64,000 nucleotides of DNA from Phanerochaete sordida. Taxonomy: Eukaryota > Basidiomycota > Agaricomycetes > Polyporales > Phanerochaetaceae. A program made the position numbers and the translations under genes. The DNA lies in the NCBI GenBank assembly GCA_019973155.2, contig BPQB01000077.1, positions 62,001 through 126,000 on the forward strand. The letters are read 5' to 3'. This document shows positions 1 through 10,436 of this stretch, one piece after another (the first letter of the stretch is position 1; each line of letters begins with the position of its first letter). The notes under the pieces are model-generated. The model saw nothing but the letters and a program-made list of their open reading frames with translations. It was not told the origin of the DNA and made no database searches.

Positions 1-779
1 AGGCTCGCCAGCAGTCGGCCCACTCGACGCTGGACACGACAGACGAGGTCGGCTCCAGCGAGCGCCGTCTATCTCTTGACCCCGGCCAATTCGCATCCTC
101 TGTCGAGCAACTTGCGCTGGGCCGGCGCGTCGCCAGCTACGAGACTTCGTGCGCGTCCGCCACTAGTGCTCTGCCGTCGGTACTCTGCCCTAGTCATGGA
201 TCCGCAGGGTCGCAGGCATGAATCGTCGACCAGCCGGCAAGGTGACACGTCCCTCATTCTCCCAGCGCCAGGTTTGGCGAGGAGAGCCGAATATATGCGG
301 CGTATCTAGACATGTCTACATCTTGTGTCGGTAACATCTACTCCCTTGGGTCGCATCCCATCGCTTCCCTTGTGGCGTCCGCCTGCGTCTAATTATCCTG
401 TATATAGCACCTCCAAAGCACGGCCTTAAGACTGCTCCGCTCATGCGGTATGAGCGGAGGCCACCATGGCGTGCGCCAGCGTAGAAGAGCACCGCAGGTC
501 GGACAGGCCGGGTTGGACACGATTTCCATGTCTTGTGCTGCAACGCGTCCACGTCTTCCGGTAGAACTGCTCGAGACGAAATCGTTGGGCATGGTCGTCG
601 GCTGCGCGAGGCGCGACACCTATTGGCCCTGCTACAGTCACCGATGTCGGATGCGTGTTTGTATGTGGTGTACGCCCGGAACTGACCCTACGCAAGGCGT
701 TATCACCTGTCACGTCTCCAAAACGATACTAAATCTCGTCTCAGCGCGTGAACGGCTGAAAGGACGTGTGTACGCACGC
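1..779. other. Left-edge intergenic stretch
   Basis: I see no convincing gene here. The short open frames on both strands have no recognisable motif and no splice structure that extends them. The F-box-like gene ends at the right boundary on the minus strand. Confidence 0.5.
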
Positions 780-2129
780 TCATCTCTCGAAAACGTGCTC
801 AAAGGTCTCTTCCAGCCCGTCCGCCCAGACGTCCGGCGAGACATCCGGCAGCCACTCCCGCAGCACAAGCTCCTTGCAGTAAAAATCCTCCTGCGGCGGG
901 TAATACGTCGCGCCCAGGCCGTACGAGCAGCGCACGAGGAAGCGGCGGAGGCCCGCGAACTGCGCGCGCGCGAGCACCGGCCGCAGCCGCGCGATCTCGA
1001 CGAACGCCGCCGCGCCGAACCACGCCCCGTTGCGCGGCGCGTGGAACACGAGGGACAGATCTTCGAGGGCGGTGCCGTCCGGGAGATGCCGCAGCAGGTG
1101 CTCGCACGTCGGGATGCCGTATGTGCGCACGTGCACCTGCAGCCTGCGCAGCGCGGTGTTGCCGGCGAGCTGGAGGCCGACTGCGATTCCGGAGCGTTCA
1201 GCGTATGCAGACGCGTCTGTACGGTGGGGCTGCTCACTGTTCTCCGAGTACGACGAGCCAAAGTCGAGGATGAGCGTGTGCAGCGTCGCCCGGTTCGCAT
1301 CGAGGACGTGTTGGATCGCGGTGCGCAGCCCCGCGTCGAGCGGGAGGTGCAGCCGCACGACGCTCAGCGTCGTGCGCGAGACCCTGCCCACCCACAGCAG
1401 CATGGCGCGCATGTGCGCGGTCCCGTCGGCGAGCGCCCAGTTGCGGAAGTCGAGGGTCTGCAGCGCGAGCTGGGGCGCGTACGCGTCGACGCGCGCGACG
1501 TCGACGTCCTCCATGAACGTGATGTCGTGTAATGTGAGGTGTTGGAGGCGCGGGAAGCTGCTGACGAGCGCGGCGAGCAGCGAGAAGGACGTGATGTGCG
1601 CGGCGCAGAGCGAGAACGCGGTGATGCTGTGCTGCACGGGCGCCAGGCAGGTGCGGAGGTGTCCGTATGCGTGCTGCTGGAGCCTGTAGAGCACGAGTGT
1701 GCGCAGGTTGGGCAGCATTTGGAACAAATGCGGCGTCGCGTTGCCGTCCCGCGCGCAGAGCAGCTGGCTGGGCACTGCGAGCTCGTGCACGGCACCCCAG
1801 TTGCGCGGGTCGTTGACTAGGGCTTGCACGAAGTTGTTGGCGTCTTCCTCGACTAGGAGGGTGATCCGCCTGTACAGGTGGTGACGGCTCCTGCTCAGGA
1901 GGGCAGAGCAGGTTAGAGCACATGCAAGGAGGGCGTGCGTATCATCGGCAAGGTGGTCGACGATGAGCTCCCATAGCTCCAACGGGAGTATACATTCGAT
2001 GCTGGATGCAGAGGATGTTGCAGCCTCTTCCGTTAGCGAGCTAATTGTGTGTTCAGTCGAGTTCGTATGCTCAGGGTGAGCTCTCCCGGATGCCAGCTGT
2101 TCTACCAGTATCTGAAAAGGATAGACCAT
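780..2129 (-). CDS. F-box-like / leucine-rich-type protein
   Basis: Single-exon gene for 449 residues. An F-box-like segment lies at about residues 45-95: ILPLELWELIVDHLADD, then a block ALLACALTCSALLSRSRHHLYRR. This is the same layout as the other F-box-like proteins in this window (LxxDVWxLIID...LkxCAlTCKxxLRRsRxHLFRR). The remainder shows repeating Leu-rich segments (LPNLRTLVLYRL, FPRLQHLTLHDI) typical of the LRR-like C-terminal part of basidiomycete F-box proteins. The family links substrates to SCF ubiquitin ligases through Skp1; the substrate cannot be inferred. Only the F-box block is alignable by eye to the other copies, so it is an older paralog. Confidence 0.75.
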   Translation of the reverse strand: MVYPFQILVEQLASGRAHPEHTNSTEHTISSLTEEAATSSASSIECILPLELWELIVDHLADDTHALLACALTCSALLSRSRHHLYRRITLLVEEDANNFVQALVNDPRNWGAVHELAVPSQLLCARDGNATPHLFQMLPNLRTLVLYRLQQHAYGHLRTCLAPVQHSITAFSLCAAHITSFSLLAALVSSFPRLQHLTLHDITFMEDVDVARVDAYAPQLALQTLDFRNWALADGTAHMRAMLLWVGRVSRTTLSVVRLHLPLDAGLRTAIQHVLDANRATLHTLILDFGSSYSENSEQPHRTDASAYAERSGIAVGLQLAGNTALRRLQVHVRTYGIPTCEHLLRHLPDGTALEDLSLVFHAPRNGAWFGAAAFVEIARLRPVLARAQFAGLRRFLVRCSYGLGATYYPPQEDFYCKELVLREWLPDVSPDVWADGLEETFEHVFER

Positions 2130-3503
2130 GTCGAGGCTGCCCCAAGGCTGCCTGACGCCGGAAAGATCAGCTGCTAGCGCGGAGGATACTCATGCTTTTG
2201 CCACTTACAAATGATACGTGACAGAATAAAAAGTTCCAGTGCTTTTTGTTGCGAATCTTTTCGGGCACGAGATGCCGGCGTGAAGGCAAGTCGCGCGCAA
2301 GCAGAGACTGCGGAGTGCCACGAAGCTGATGGCGCATCATGCGCATCAGATGCGCCTTCTTAGCTCAATACTCCGCCGGCAGCGGCCCAGCGTTCTCGTC
2401 GCTTGACCCAACATCGACATCACCCGTCTAGAACATTATATTGGTTCGCGGAGAAATGAGAATATTTCAGAGCGGTTCGAGCCATGAAGCTCCTGGAAGC
2501 TAGAGCCGGGCTAATATTGAACGTCTTTCACAATATTAATCGTTCGACCCGGCAACGCCAGCAACGCCGGAAACATCGCCTGCACACGAACTCCGAAGAG
2601 CACCTCGCGCAACGAGAAGTCGACGTCGGCGTCGGTCGGCTGCGCGCAAGGCGCGATGTACCCGGGCGCAGGCACTCGCGACGGTGCACCGGTCACCGGG
2701 ACGCATGATCGCCGGAGGCGTCGTGGCGCTCGGCAGCCGCGCGGGCCGCACGACGTCGGGCGGCATCGAGCCCGCTTTGCCGGTCGCCACGTCTGCGAGC
2801 ATGACGCAGGCCTCGATGCGGGTCTCCGACGATGACTGCTTGGCAGCGCACACGCTGGGCGCGAGGATTTGCCGCGATAGAAGGTGAGGGCGGCGGTGCG
2901 CTCGGCTGTAGGTGCGATGTTCTGAAGATGGGCCCGGGAGTTGAGTCGTTTTAGGGCTGGCCTGCACGACGTGTTCGTCAAAAAGTTTGCTCAATTCAGC
3001 GCGGAATGTAGGTCTTATATGTATTCGCAGCTTCAGACCATCGACGAGGCGCCGTTGAACATTGAAACATGGCATGGCAGGATAGCTTATCAGTCTCACG
3101 AGGTGAGCGATGTTGTGCAATGTTTGAGACCAGCTTTTTCATTGCAGCTTTACAGATGAGGCGTCACAGCGCCCGCGCCAAATCAGAGTGCGCGCACCGA
3201 TTTACCGGCGCGGAGTACGCTGGTCTCGGATGTCGCATATGCAGAGGCCGGTGTCCGACAGGCAGGCCGATTCGACGATCGAACCGGTCGGCATCGTGCC
3301 CGCCTGCGACACCAAAAGAAGAACGACGTGCGAGCAGGCGTGTATCACACTCAGCGAGTGCATCGGCCTCCAGGGCACAATATAACCGAGCTGCGACGAT
3401 TAACCTCCCTCCACTTTCCCCTGCCTCCCCACACGCCTCCCCACAGGCCACCCCACACACTCCCCGCACGTAAACCCCGCACGCCGCGCGCCCCACCTGC
3501 GCG
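2130..3503. other. Intergenic region between F-box gene and acyl-CoA ligase
   Basis: No gene can be established. On the minus strand at 2511-2660 there is a protein-like stretch ending FSLREVLFGVRVQAMF..., and at about 2660-2860 another in a different frame. I could not join them with splice sites, so this may be a decayed gene. The right end carries a TATA-like ATATAACC near 3381 and a C/T-rich tract at about 3406-3470, which are normal promoter features for the downstream plus-strand gene. Confidence 0.4.
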
Positions 3504-5640
3504 ATGTCTACCCAGCTCTCACACTTCGAGTCCTGCTACCCGCCCGTGCCGCTCACCCGCTCGTCGTACTACACCTTCGTGCTCGGCCGCGACATCTACG
3601 CGCCCGAGCACCCGTTCACGATCAACGGCCAGACGGGGCACGTCACGACGCGGCGCGCGCTGCGCGAGGACTCGCTGCGCCTCGCACACGGCCTCCGCAA
3701 CGCGCACCGCGCCGGCCTCGCGCCGCTCCGCCGCGGCTCCGTCGCGATGCTCCTCAGCCCGAGCACGGACCTCTACGTCGTCGTGCAGTTCGCGATGGTG
3801 CGTGCCGCGCCACCGTCTCCGCGCCGCGCGCTCACCGCACGCAGGCCGCCGCGGGCGTCACCTGCGTGCTCGCGAACCCCGCGTTTTCGCCGGGCGAGCT
3901 CGCGCACGCGCTCGACGTCAGCGACGCGTCGCACGTCTTTGCGCACCCGTCTGCCGTCCCGCTCGTGCACGCGACGCTGCGCGCGCGCGGCCTCGCCGAG
4001 CGCGACATCCGCCAGCGCGTGGTGCTCCTCGCGCCTGACGGCGAAGTCCCGCACGAGCTGCGCACCGCCGGGTGGGTCGGGCTCGACCGCCTCGACACGA
4101 CGCCCGTGCTCGGCGTCCCCGAGCGCTTCGACGGGGACGAGGCGGACGCGACGGCCCTCATCTACTTCAGCTCAGGTGCACCTGTTCCAATGTTTCATAT
4201 CGCGACGTGGACGCTAAATGCTTACACAGGCACTACGGGGTTGAGCAAGGGCGTCGAGCTGTCGCACGCGAACCTCGTCGCGAACATCACGCTCCTGAGC
4301 GCGGTGTACATGTACAACGCGAACAACGACGACGTGACGATCACGGGCGTGCCGCTGTTCCACGTGCTCGGCGGGCTGTACCTCGTCATGTTCTCGCTCT
4401 TCAAGGGCGTCCCCGTCGTGCTCCTCCCGCGCTTCGTGCCTGCGGAGTACCTCGCGTGCGTGCAGAAGTACAAGGTCACGGTGCGTGCTCCCGTCCGGCT
4501 CGCCCCCGCTGCGCCCGCTGACGGCGCGCGCAGACGATCATCACCGCGCCGCCCGTGCTCCTCTTCCTGACGAACGACCCGCTCGTAGACCAGTTTGACC
4601 TCTCCTCGCTGCGCATCCTCGGCGTCGGCGCGGCGCCCGTGTCCGCGGAGCTCGTGCACGCGTGCAAGGCGCGCTTCGCCGCGCGCGGCTGGCACCTCAA
4701 CATCGGGCAGGGCTACGGCATGACCGAGATCTGTGCGCCCTCCCCCTCCTACTCCTCCTGTTACTCGCGCGCGCGGTGCTGACAAGAGGTGCAGGCGGCG
4801 TGTGCACGTACGTGCCGTACGAGGAGATGGCCGCGCGCCCGACGAGCATCGGGCGCATCTTCCCGAACTGCGCGGTGCGCGTCGTCGATGCGGACGCGCG
4901 CCCAGTGCCCGTGGGCCAGCCGGGCGAGCTCTGGATCAGGAGCCCCGCGGTCATGAAGTGGGTGTGCGCCTTCTCGCTCGCGATGACGATGCTGACGGCG
5001 TGCGCAGGGGCTACGCGAAGAACCCAACAGCGACCGCGGCGACGATTACGCCCGACGGGTGGCTCCGCACGGGCGACGTCGCCGTCGCGGACGCGGGCGG
5101 GTACCTGCAGATCACGGACCGCATCAAGGAGCTGATCAAGTACAAGGGCTTCCAGGGTGCGTCGGGCCAGGATTCGCGTGCGCGCTCGCTGACGCAGAGA
5201 ACAGTGGCGCCTGCCGAGCTCGAGAACATCCTCAGCTCGCACCCCGACGTCGCCGACTGCGCCGTCATCGGCGTGTACTCGAAGGAGGAGGCGACGGAGC
5301 TGCCCAAGTGCGTTTCAACCTTCCCTGCGCCGCCGTTCGTAGCTGACCTGCGCCCGCAGAGCATACATCGTGCCGCGCGACCCGAAGTACCTCTCCTCGC
5401 CTGCAGCCTCGGACGACCTCGTCAAGAGCATACACGCGTGGCTGGCCCCGCGCGTGTCAAGCTACAAGCGCCTGCGCGGCGGTGAGCATTATATATCCTC
5501 TCCGCCGAACGAATGCATGCTGATGAACCGCAGGCATCGCGCTGACGCACGAGATCCCGAAGAGCGTGTCGGGCAAGATTCTGAAACGGAAGTTGCGCGA
5601 GCAGGAGGAGACGAAGCAGCCGGCCGCTGCGAAGCTGTGA
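3504..5640 (+). CDS. Acyl-CoA synthetase / 4-coumarate-CoA ligase-like, peroxisomal
   Basis: ANL-superfamily adenylating enzyme that makes an acyl- or aryl-CoA thioester from acid, ATP and CoA. Nine exons: 3504-3797, 3845-4175, 4230-4480, 4534-4732, 4795-4957, 5008-5156, 5205-5307, 5360-5481, 5534-5640. All phases close to give 572 residues. The ATP P-loop motif YFSSGTTGLSKGVELSH is at about residue 204 and is split by intron 2. GYGMTEI, GWLRTGDVA (about 428) and DRIKELIKYKGFQ follow, and the C-terminal PKSVSGKILKRKLRE carries the catalytic lysine at about 551. The protein ends PAAAKL; AKL is a known PTS1, so import into peroxisomes is likely. Length and motif order match fungal 4CL-like proteins. 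The substrate (fatty acid versus aromatic acid) cannot be told from sequence. It converges on the NRAMP gene. Confidence 0.92.
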
Positions 5641-6086
5641 TATGTGCTTGGATGGTAAAGGGCTGCGTGCCCTGTATGTTGGATCTGGAAACGCTGGTCT
5701 CTATCATAGACATCAAGCGACGAAACGTGTCGCTCTAATGCTGCAAATTAGTGTTCTACTTGTCGGGCTCTGCTTTGCACACAATCTTCGCACTGCTCGG
5801 CGCGGCCGTTGGCTCTTCGTCATCTTTTCCAGCTTGCAAGACTCGGTACTGCTGGACATGGTTGAGAGACGAGGTCGACATAGCGCTGATCGACACTTCC
5901 CGCGAAGCGCAAAGTGATTACGGTATGGTATTATACGCATATGATACATCCAAGATGTCCATGAGTGTGTTAGGTATAGATACAATGCTGGACGGCAGCT
6001 CCACAAATACACACAGAGTCCGCCTTCCTCGCCTTCCCCGCCTCCGACACCCCTCCCCTCCCGACGCTCCGGCCGCGAATCCGCCG
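5641..6086. other. Intergenic space between convergent genes
   Basis: This is the shared 3' space of the ligase (+) and the metal transporter (-). Long minus-strand open frames run through it but encode no recognisable protein. I see no other feature. Confidence 0.5.
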
Positions 6087-8227
6087 CTAGCTCTGCCCCA
6101 TGCAGAGCGCGACGATGGCGTAGACGTTCGCCGCGACGACGACGACCCAGATGATCCAGCCGATGACGGCGACGACGAGGTTGTTCGCGAAGCTGACCGT
6201 CTCGACCGCCGCCTCGACGTCCTTCGAGGACGACGCGCCGGGGCTGGCGAACGTCTCCACGGGCAGCTGTGGCGCCGCGACGAAGACCTTGTCCGGCTCC
6301 TCCTCCTGCAGGTCTTCGTCCTCGTCCGGGGCCTGCTCGCGGTCCTCGTCCGCGTCCTTGTCGAGCCCGAGCATATCGACGGTGTCCTCTGGCGGGAGCT
6401 TCTTGACGGTCATGACCGCGCGCGAGTTGGTGAGGTACAGCAGCGGGAAGACGATGAACGGGAGGACGATGCTGAGCACAACCTGGCTCGCGACGAGCAT
6501 CGTGTCGACGCCGCTGCGGCCCGCCGCGAGCGCGACGGCCATCGACGGCACGAGCCCGATCGCGCGCGTGAGCCCGCGCCGGAACACGGGCGACACGCGC
6601 CAGCGCAGGAAGCCCTCGGACACGACCTGGCCTGCCATCGTCGCGATGATCGACGAGCTCTGCCCCGACGCGAGCAGCGCGAGCGCGAAGAGCGTCGCTG
6701 CACCCTGCCCCACGATCTGCTTCAGCAGGTCGTACGCATCGAAGAGGCTCGCCGGCCCGCCCGAGCCCCGCCCCGCACCGTAGTAGAAGACGGCGCTCGC
6801 GAGAATGAGAATCCTGCGTGAGCACGTCAGCGGCGTCGCGCGTGAGAGCTAAAAAGCGCACGAACATGGCGTTGATGACGACTGCGATGCACAGCAAGCT
6901 CACGGCAATGTCGATCATGCCGTGGTATATATGCGCTCTCACAAATGTGTACGTGTTGTTTTCGTGCTCTGCGTGCGATTTCGGGTCGGTCGGGAGCTCG
7001 CCGATGGGCACAATACGAAAGACGTTGCGGAATCCTTTCTTGAAGCGACGAAGCAATTCGTGTGGCGGCGGCGGCGTCAGTCTCGACTTGATCGTGCGAG
7101 GCGCAAGGGTCGTGCCGGTGTCGACAGTGTCGATGCGTGTGAGCTTGTCCGGCTTCGATATGCGGTCCTGAGTGGCAAGTGCTGACCCGAGGAATATGCT
7201 GTGCGGCATGACGGTGGCACCAATGATACCAATCGCTGTATGCACGGTCAGATATTATTCACGACGCATATATGCTCGCACGCACAGATGTACAGCGCTC
7301 CCGACTTGAATATCGAGTCTGACGGGACAAAGCCATCGAAGGCCTTGCCCCAGTTGACGTCAACCTGAGATATTATTATCGCCATACAGACTAGCACGGT
7401 GAATACCTGTCGCAGGTCAGACAGAGGAAGGCATACGTCAGGCGGTGCACTCACTAGTGCGCCTATTACAATCTCAAATATCCTGACAGGCTTCCCACCC
7501 AGCGGATCCTTGAGCGCAAGCAGGACGAATACGTCAGAGGCGGTAATGAGTACGCCGGCCCATAAGGGGAGCTTGGGAAAGAGGAGTGTCAGCGCGATGG
7601 CGGATCCCAGGAGCTCGGCGAGGTCGGTGGCGATTATAGCGACTTCTGATAGAACATATAGTGGGTATAAGAGTGCCCATCGGTATAGTAGGGTATGTTT
7701 GGTCCGTGAGTGGAGTAGAAGGCGACAGTGTGCGGCAAGATCTGTGCAGGAGATTAGCAGGCGATCAGCCGGTAGTGCACGCTCGGACACGCACCGAGAC
7801 CCGTCACGCAGCCAAGGCGCGAAGCAAGAATCTGCCCGAAGTCGCGCGAAGCCCCGTCAATACCCCGCGGACGCATGTGGCACGGGATGCGCACCTGGAG
7901 AAAGACCGCGAAGATGCCGGCGAGGAGCACGACAAAGAGTAGCTTGTAGCCGTACTGCGAGCCCGCCTGCAGGTCGACACCCCAGTTGCCGCTGCCGGTG
8001 AAGGTCAGTGTCCGAGCCGGGTGGCAGCGCGGGTGGACTCACGGGTCAAAGTAGGCGACGGCGCAGACGATTCCCACACCTGTGTGAGTGACGGCATGCT
8101 CGACGACGACACGGGCCGAGCGGCGTGCACGCGCGAGGATGCGCCGCGCACGCGACGGTGGTAGCTTCGCGGCGCTGTCGGCGCTGGCGATGCTGGCGGC
8201 GTCGGGCGCGGGAGGCTCAGGGGGCAT
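6087..8227 (-). CDS. NRAMP-family divalent metal transporter (Smf-like)
   Basis: Proton-coupled Mn/Fe-type transporter with about 11 membrane helices. Exons in coding order: 8227-8043, 7991-7895, 7831-7795 (37 nt), 7741-7455, 7406-7286, 7235-6866, 6813-6087; 607 residues with all phases closing. The metal-binding TM1 motif YFDPGNWG is at residues 59-66, split by intron 1. The TM6 motif IGIIGATVMPHSIFLGSAL starts at 244 with MPH at 252-254, and ALATQDR follows. TM7 onward reads ILILASAVFYYG. A long acidic loop (EDREQAPDEDEDLQEEEPDK) precedes the last helix, VAVIGWIIWVVVVAANVY. The donor of intron 6 is GTTCGT; the alternative GTGCGC two codons later would break the frame. Plasma-membrane or vacuolar location cannot be decided. 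Confidence 0.93.
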
Positions 8228-8675
8228 GGCGGGTGGTCGGAGAGCGAGGCTGGAGAGCGACGGCCATGGGGGCTCGAGGTAAAAAGACGACGAGGAGGGG
8301 GTCCGTACCGAACTTTCGTTCTCGTCGTCCGCTCCTCTGGGTCCCCCAGCCTAGGTTTCATCCACCCGGCCCCCAGAAAAGGAAATGCGGGGCCCCGACG
8401 CCTTGCTGGCGCCCGCCCCGTCCGACTCTCCCGACTATCCCCGGCTGCACAACGCCTGCTGCAAAATACGCCATGACGTTCGTCCCTGCGTGTTATTTCC
8501 TTTGAGCGAGCACCAACGACGAGCGAGTCGCTGCGACGCCAAACGCCCACCAGGTGCTCCGACCAGGTGGGTCCGCACCGGATCTCGTCTTCATCTTATC
8601 AGCTTTTTACGCTATATGGATCCCGCTTGTCCTGATTTGTACAGCCGGCGGACAGCAACCACAATGCCCACTGCG
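8228..8675. other. Upstream region of the NRAMP gene
   Basis: Non-coding as far as I can see. It lies between the transporter start codon and the left target-site duplication of the foldback element, so it probably contains the transporter promoter. No specific site could be recognised. Confidence 0.4.
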
Positions 8676-8678
8676 TAG

Positions 8679-9070
8679 CACTGCAGGCAAGCCAGAATTT
8701 CCTAGCGCGGGAAATGTTCCTGACTAGGGACCCGAATGGTAAAGTATCCGGGCCATTTCCCGCGACATTTCTCGAGCGCTGAAAGGTAACGATTCGCGAG
8801 AATTTCGCCAGTATGTCCTGTAACCGAAAAGTCCCTGTTTGCGAGGCCAGGAAATGGCTAGGAAACGGTCTGGAAACGGTCTAGAAAGGGAACATTGTAG
8901 CGTACTGGAAATTGTAATGAAATTCATGCTTTCCCGGTCCAATTTGGGTACATTTCTGGACGCCGGAAACACATCATATCGACAGCGCGGAAACATTGTG
9001 TGCACCGAGACAGGAAACCCGCTGATAAGATTGAATTTCATGCCTCGTGAAAGCCTTGAAGACCCGAAAT
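8679..9070 (+). repeat. Left arm of foldback inverted repeat
   Basis: Starts at CACTGCAGG and pairs with the right arm. Shared landmarks include the blocks around CCTAGCGCGGGAAATG, GACTAGGGACCCGAATGGTA and GCGGAAACATTGTGT. Mismatches increase toward the centre, so the two arms have diverged after insertion or were assembled imperfectly. Confidence 0.8.
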
Positions 9071-9089
9071 GTAATATTTCAATCAAGTT

Positions 9090-9478
9090 TCCGGAGGGTT
9101 TCAGTTTCACGGGGCGTGAAATTTGATCTTATCGGACAGTTTCCGGTCCAGGGCTACACAATGTTTCCGTGTGGCCAAAATGACACCTTTCTGCCACCCT
9201 GAATTGTACCCAAACTGGGCTGGGAAAGCATGGATTTCATTACAATTTCCTGTATGCTACAATGTTTCCTTTCTAGAGTGTTTCCAGGCCGTTTCCTAGC
9301 CACTTCCTGGCCTCGCAAACACGGCCTTTCCAGTTACAGGACATACCAGCGAAATTCTCGAGAATCGTTACCTTTCAGCGCTCCAGAAATGTCGTGGGAA
9401 ACGACCCGGATATTTTACCATTCGGGTCCCTAGTCAGGAACATTTCCCGCGCTAGGAAATTCTGGCTTGTCTGCAGTG
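9090..9478 (-). repeat. Right arm of foldback inverted repeat
   Basis: Reverse-complement partner of the left arm, ending CTGCAGTG. The outer part (about 9220-9478) pairs best; the inner part holds the related block ACACAATGTTTCCGTG opposite CGGAAACATTGTGT of the left arm. Confidence 0.8.
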
Positions 9479-9481
9479 TAG

Positions 9482-10436
9482 CTGCCTCGCCTGCTGAAAC
9501 GCATCCACTAGACAGGATTTGCGTGCACTGCCAGCGTACCGCCCCGCTGTACCTCTACACAGGTTCAACATGACACAACGGCCTGGACCGTCTGAGCATG
9601 CGGCGTTCCAGTGCGTCGGAATCCTGTTATGTCAGGCTCACGTGATCCCAAGCAGCTTAGCCGCAGCGGGGCACTGCACCGACAGGGTGAATCTCCTTGC
9701 AGACAATTCCAGTTTGCTAGACGCAGGCCATCGTCGGGCATGTCACATTGCGAAGCCGAATCTGCCCTTGGCTCGCCCATTCTGTATAGACTCGGCGGCC
9801 GATGCTCGCTGGTACATCACAGGCTGAATCTGGGCTGAATCCAGAGTCGAGCAAGACCACCCTCTCGCTCGCATCGCGGGCTATCACAAAGGCGGTCAGA
9901 ATCACCTTGTTTTCATTGCGGGAGGGGGAGGGTCGACATCCCGACACCGCAGCCACTGGTTTCATTCGCTGGTCGACGGCAGGTGTATGCACAACCTCCA
10001 GCTACTGCGCTGTCCTTCAATTTACGAGCGCAGTTGATCACGTTTGCCTCTAACAACACTCTCCGTCCCGCTGCCCACATGCCCGCGCCTCGTGTACCTA
10101 GCGTCGGCGTTCATCTCGGGCATTCTCACCTTCATCACGCCCAGTCAGGAATAGCAGCGAGTCCCACCGCAGATCCATGCGTCCAGAAAATGAACCGTCC
10201 CAGTACCAAGGATACAACGACATCTATTCTTGCCAGACGGCAGCGAGGGCGTTAAAACGGCGCGCTGCGCCTCCAGAGGTATGCGTCCAGCGCAGGGTCC
10301 GAGTCAGAGGACACACAAGCCACATGCCGCACGAGAGCCCAAGCCTGACGTCGCGCGCGGTGTATTTCGGGCGTCGAGGATGAACGCAATCGATGATGGC
10401 AGACGAGTCGCCAAGAGTTGTCCGCGCACCAGCCAA
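9482..10436. other. Intergenic region
   Basis: No supported gene. Open frames on both strands are short, overlap each other and lack motifs or splice continuity. It ends at the stop codon of the minus-strand hypothetical gene. Confidence 0.5.

Larger units (their letters stand above)
8679..9478. mobile_element. CACTA-type foldback element / MITE, 800 bp
   Basis: A near-complete palindrome. The left end CACTGCAGGCAAGCCAGAAT matches the reverse complement of the right end, CACTGCAGACAAGCCAGAAT, and homology between the arms continues inward to the centre near 9080. Similarity is highest in the outer 250 bp. Both flanks carry the trinucleotide TAG (8676-8678 and 9479-9481). CACTR termini and a 3-bp target duplication are the hallmarks of the EnSpm/CACTA superfamily. 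The element holds no transposase: the open frames in the arms (8724-9110 minus, 9230-9433 plus) are mirror images of each other, not proteins. It is therefore non-autonomous. Confidence 0.88.

Noticed and set aside
450..1532. 360-codon plus-strand open frame
   Set aside because: Antisense to the F-box-like gene; Arg-rich, low-complexity translation with no motif, typical shadow of GC-rich coding sequence.
2511..3120. Minus-strand gene between the F-box and ligase genes
   Set aside because: Two protein-like stretches exist but no splice pair joins them in frame; left as possible decayed sequence.
5713..7245. 510-codon minus-strand open frame
   Set aside because: Its first 125 codons are a true NRAMP exon, but the rest is an out-of-frame reading of intron 6 and the next exon.
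8724..9433. Two similar proteins on opposite strands in the foldback element
   Set aside because: They are mirror translations of the inverted arms and match no transposase.
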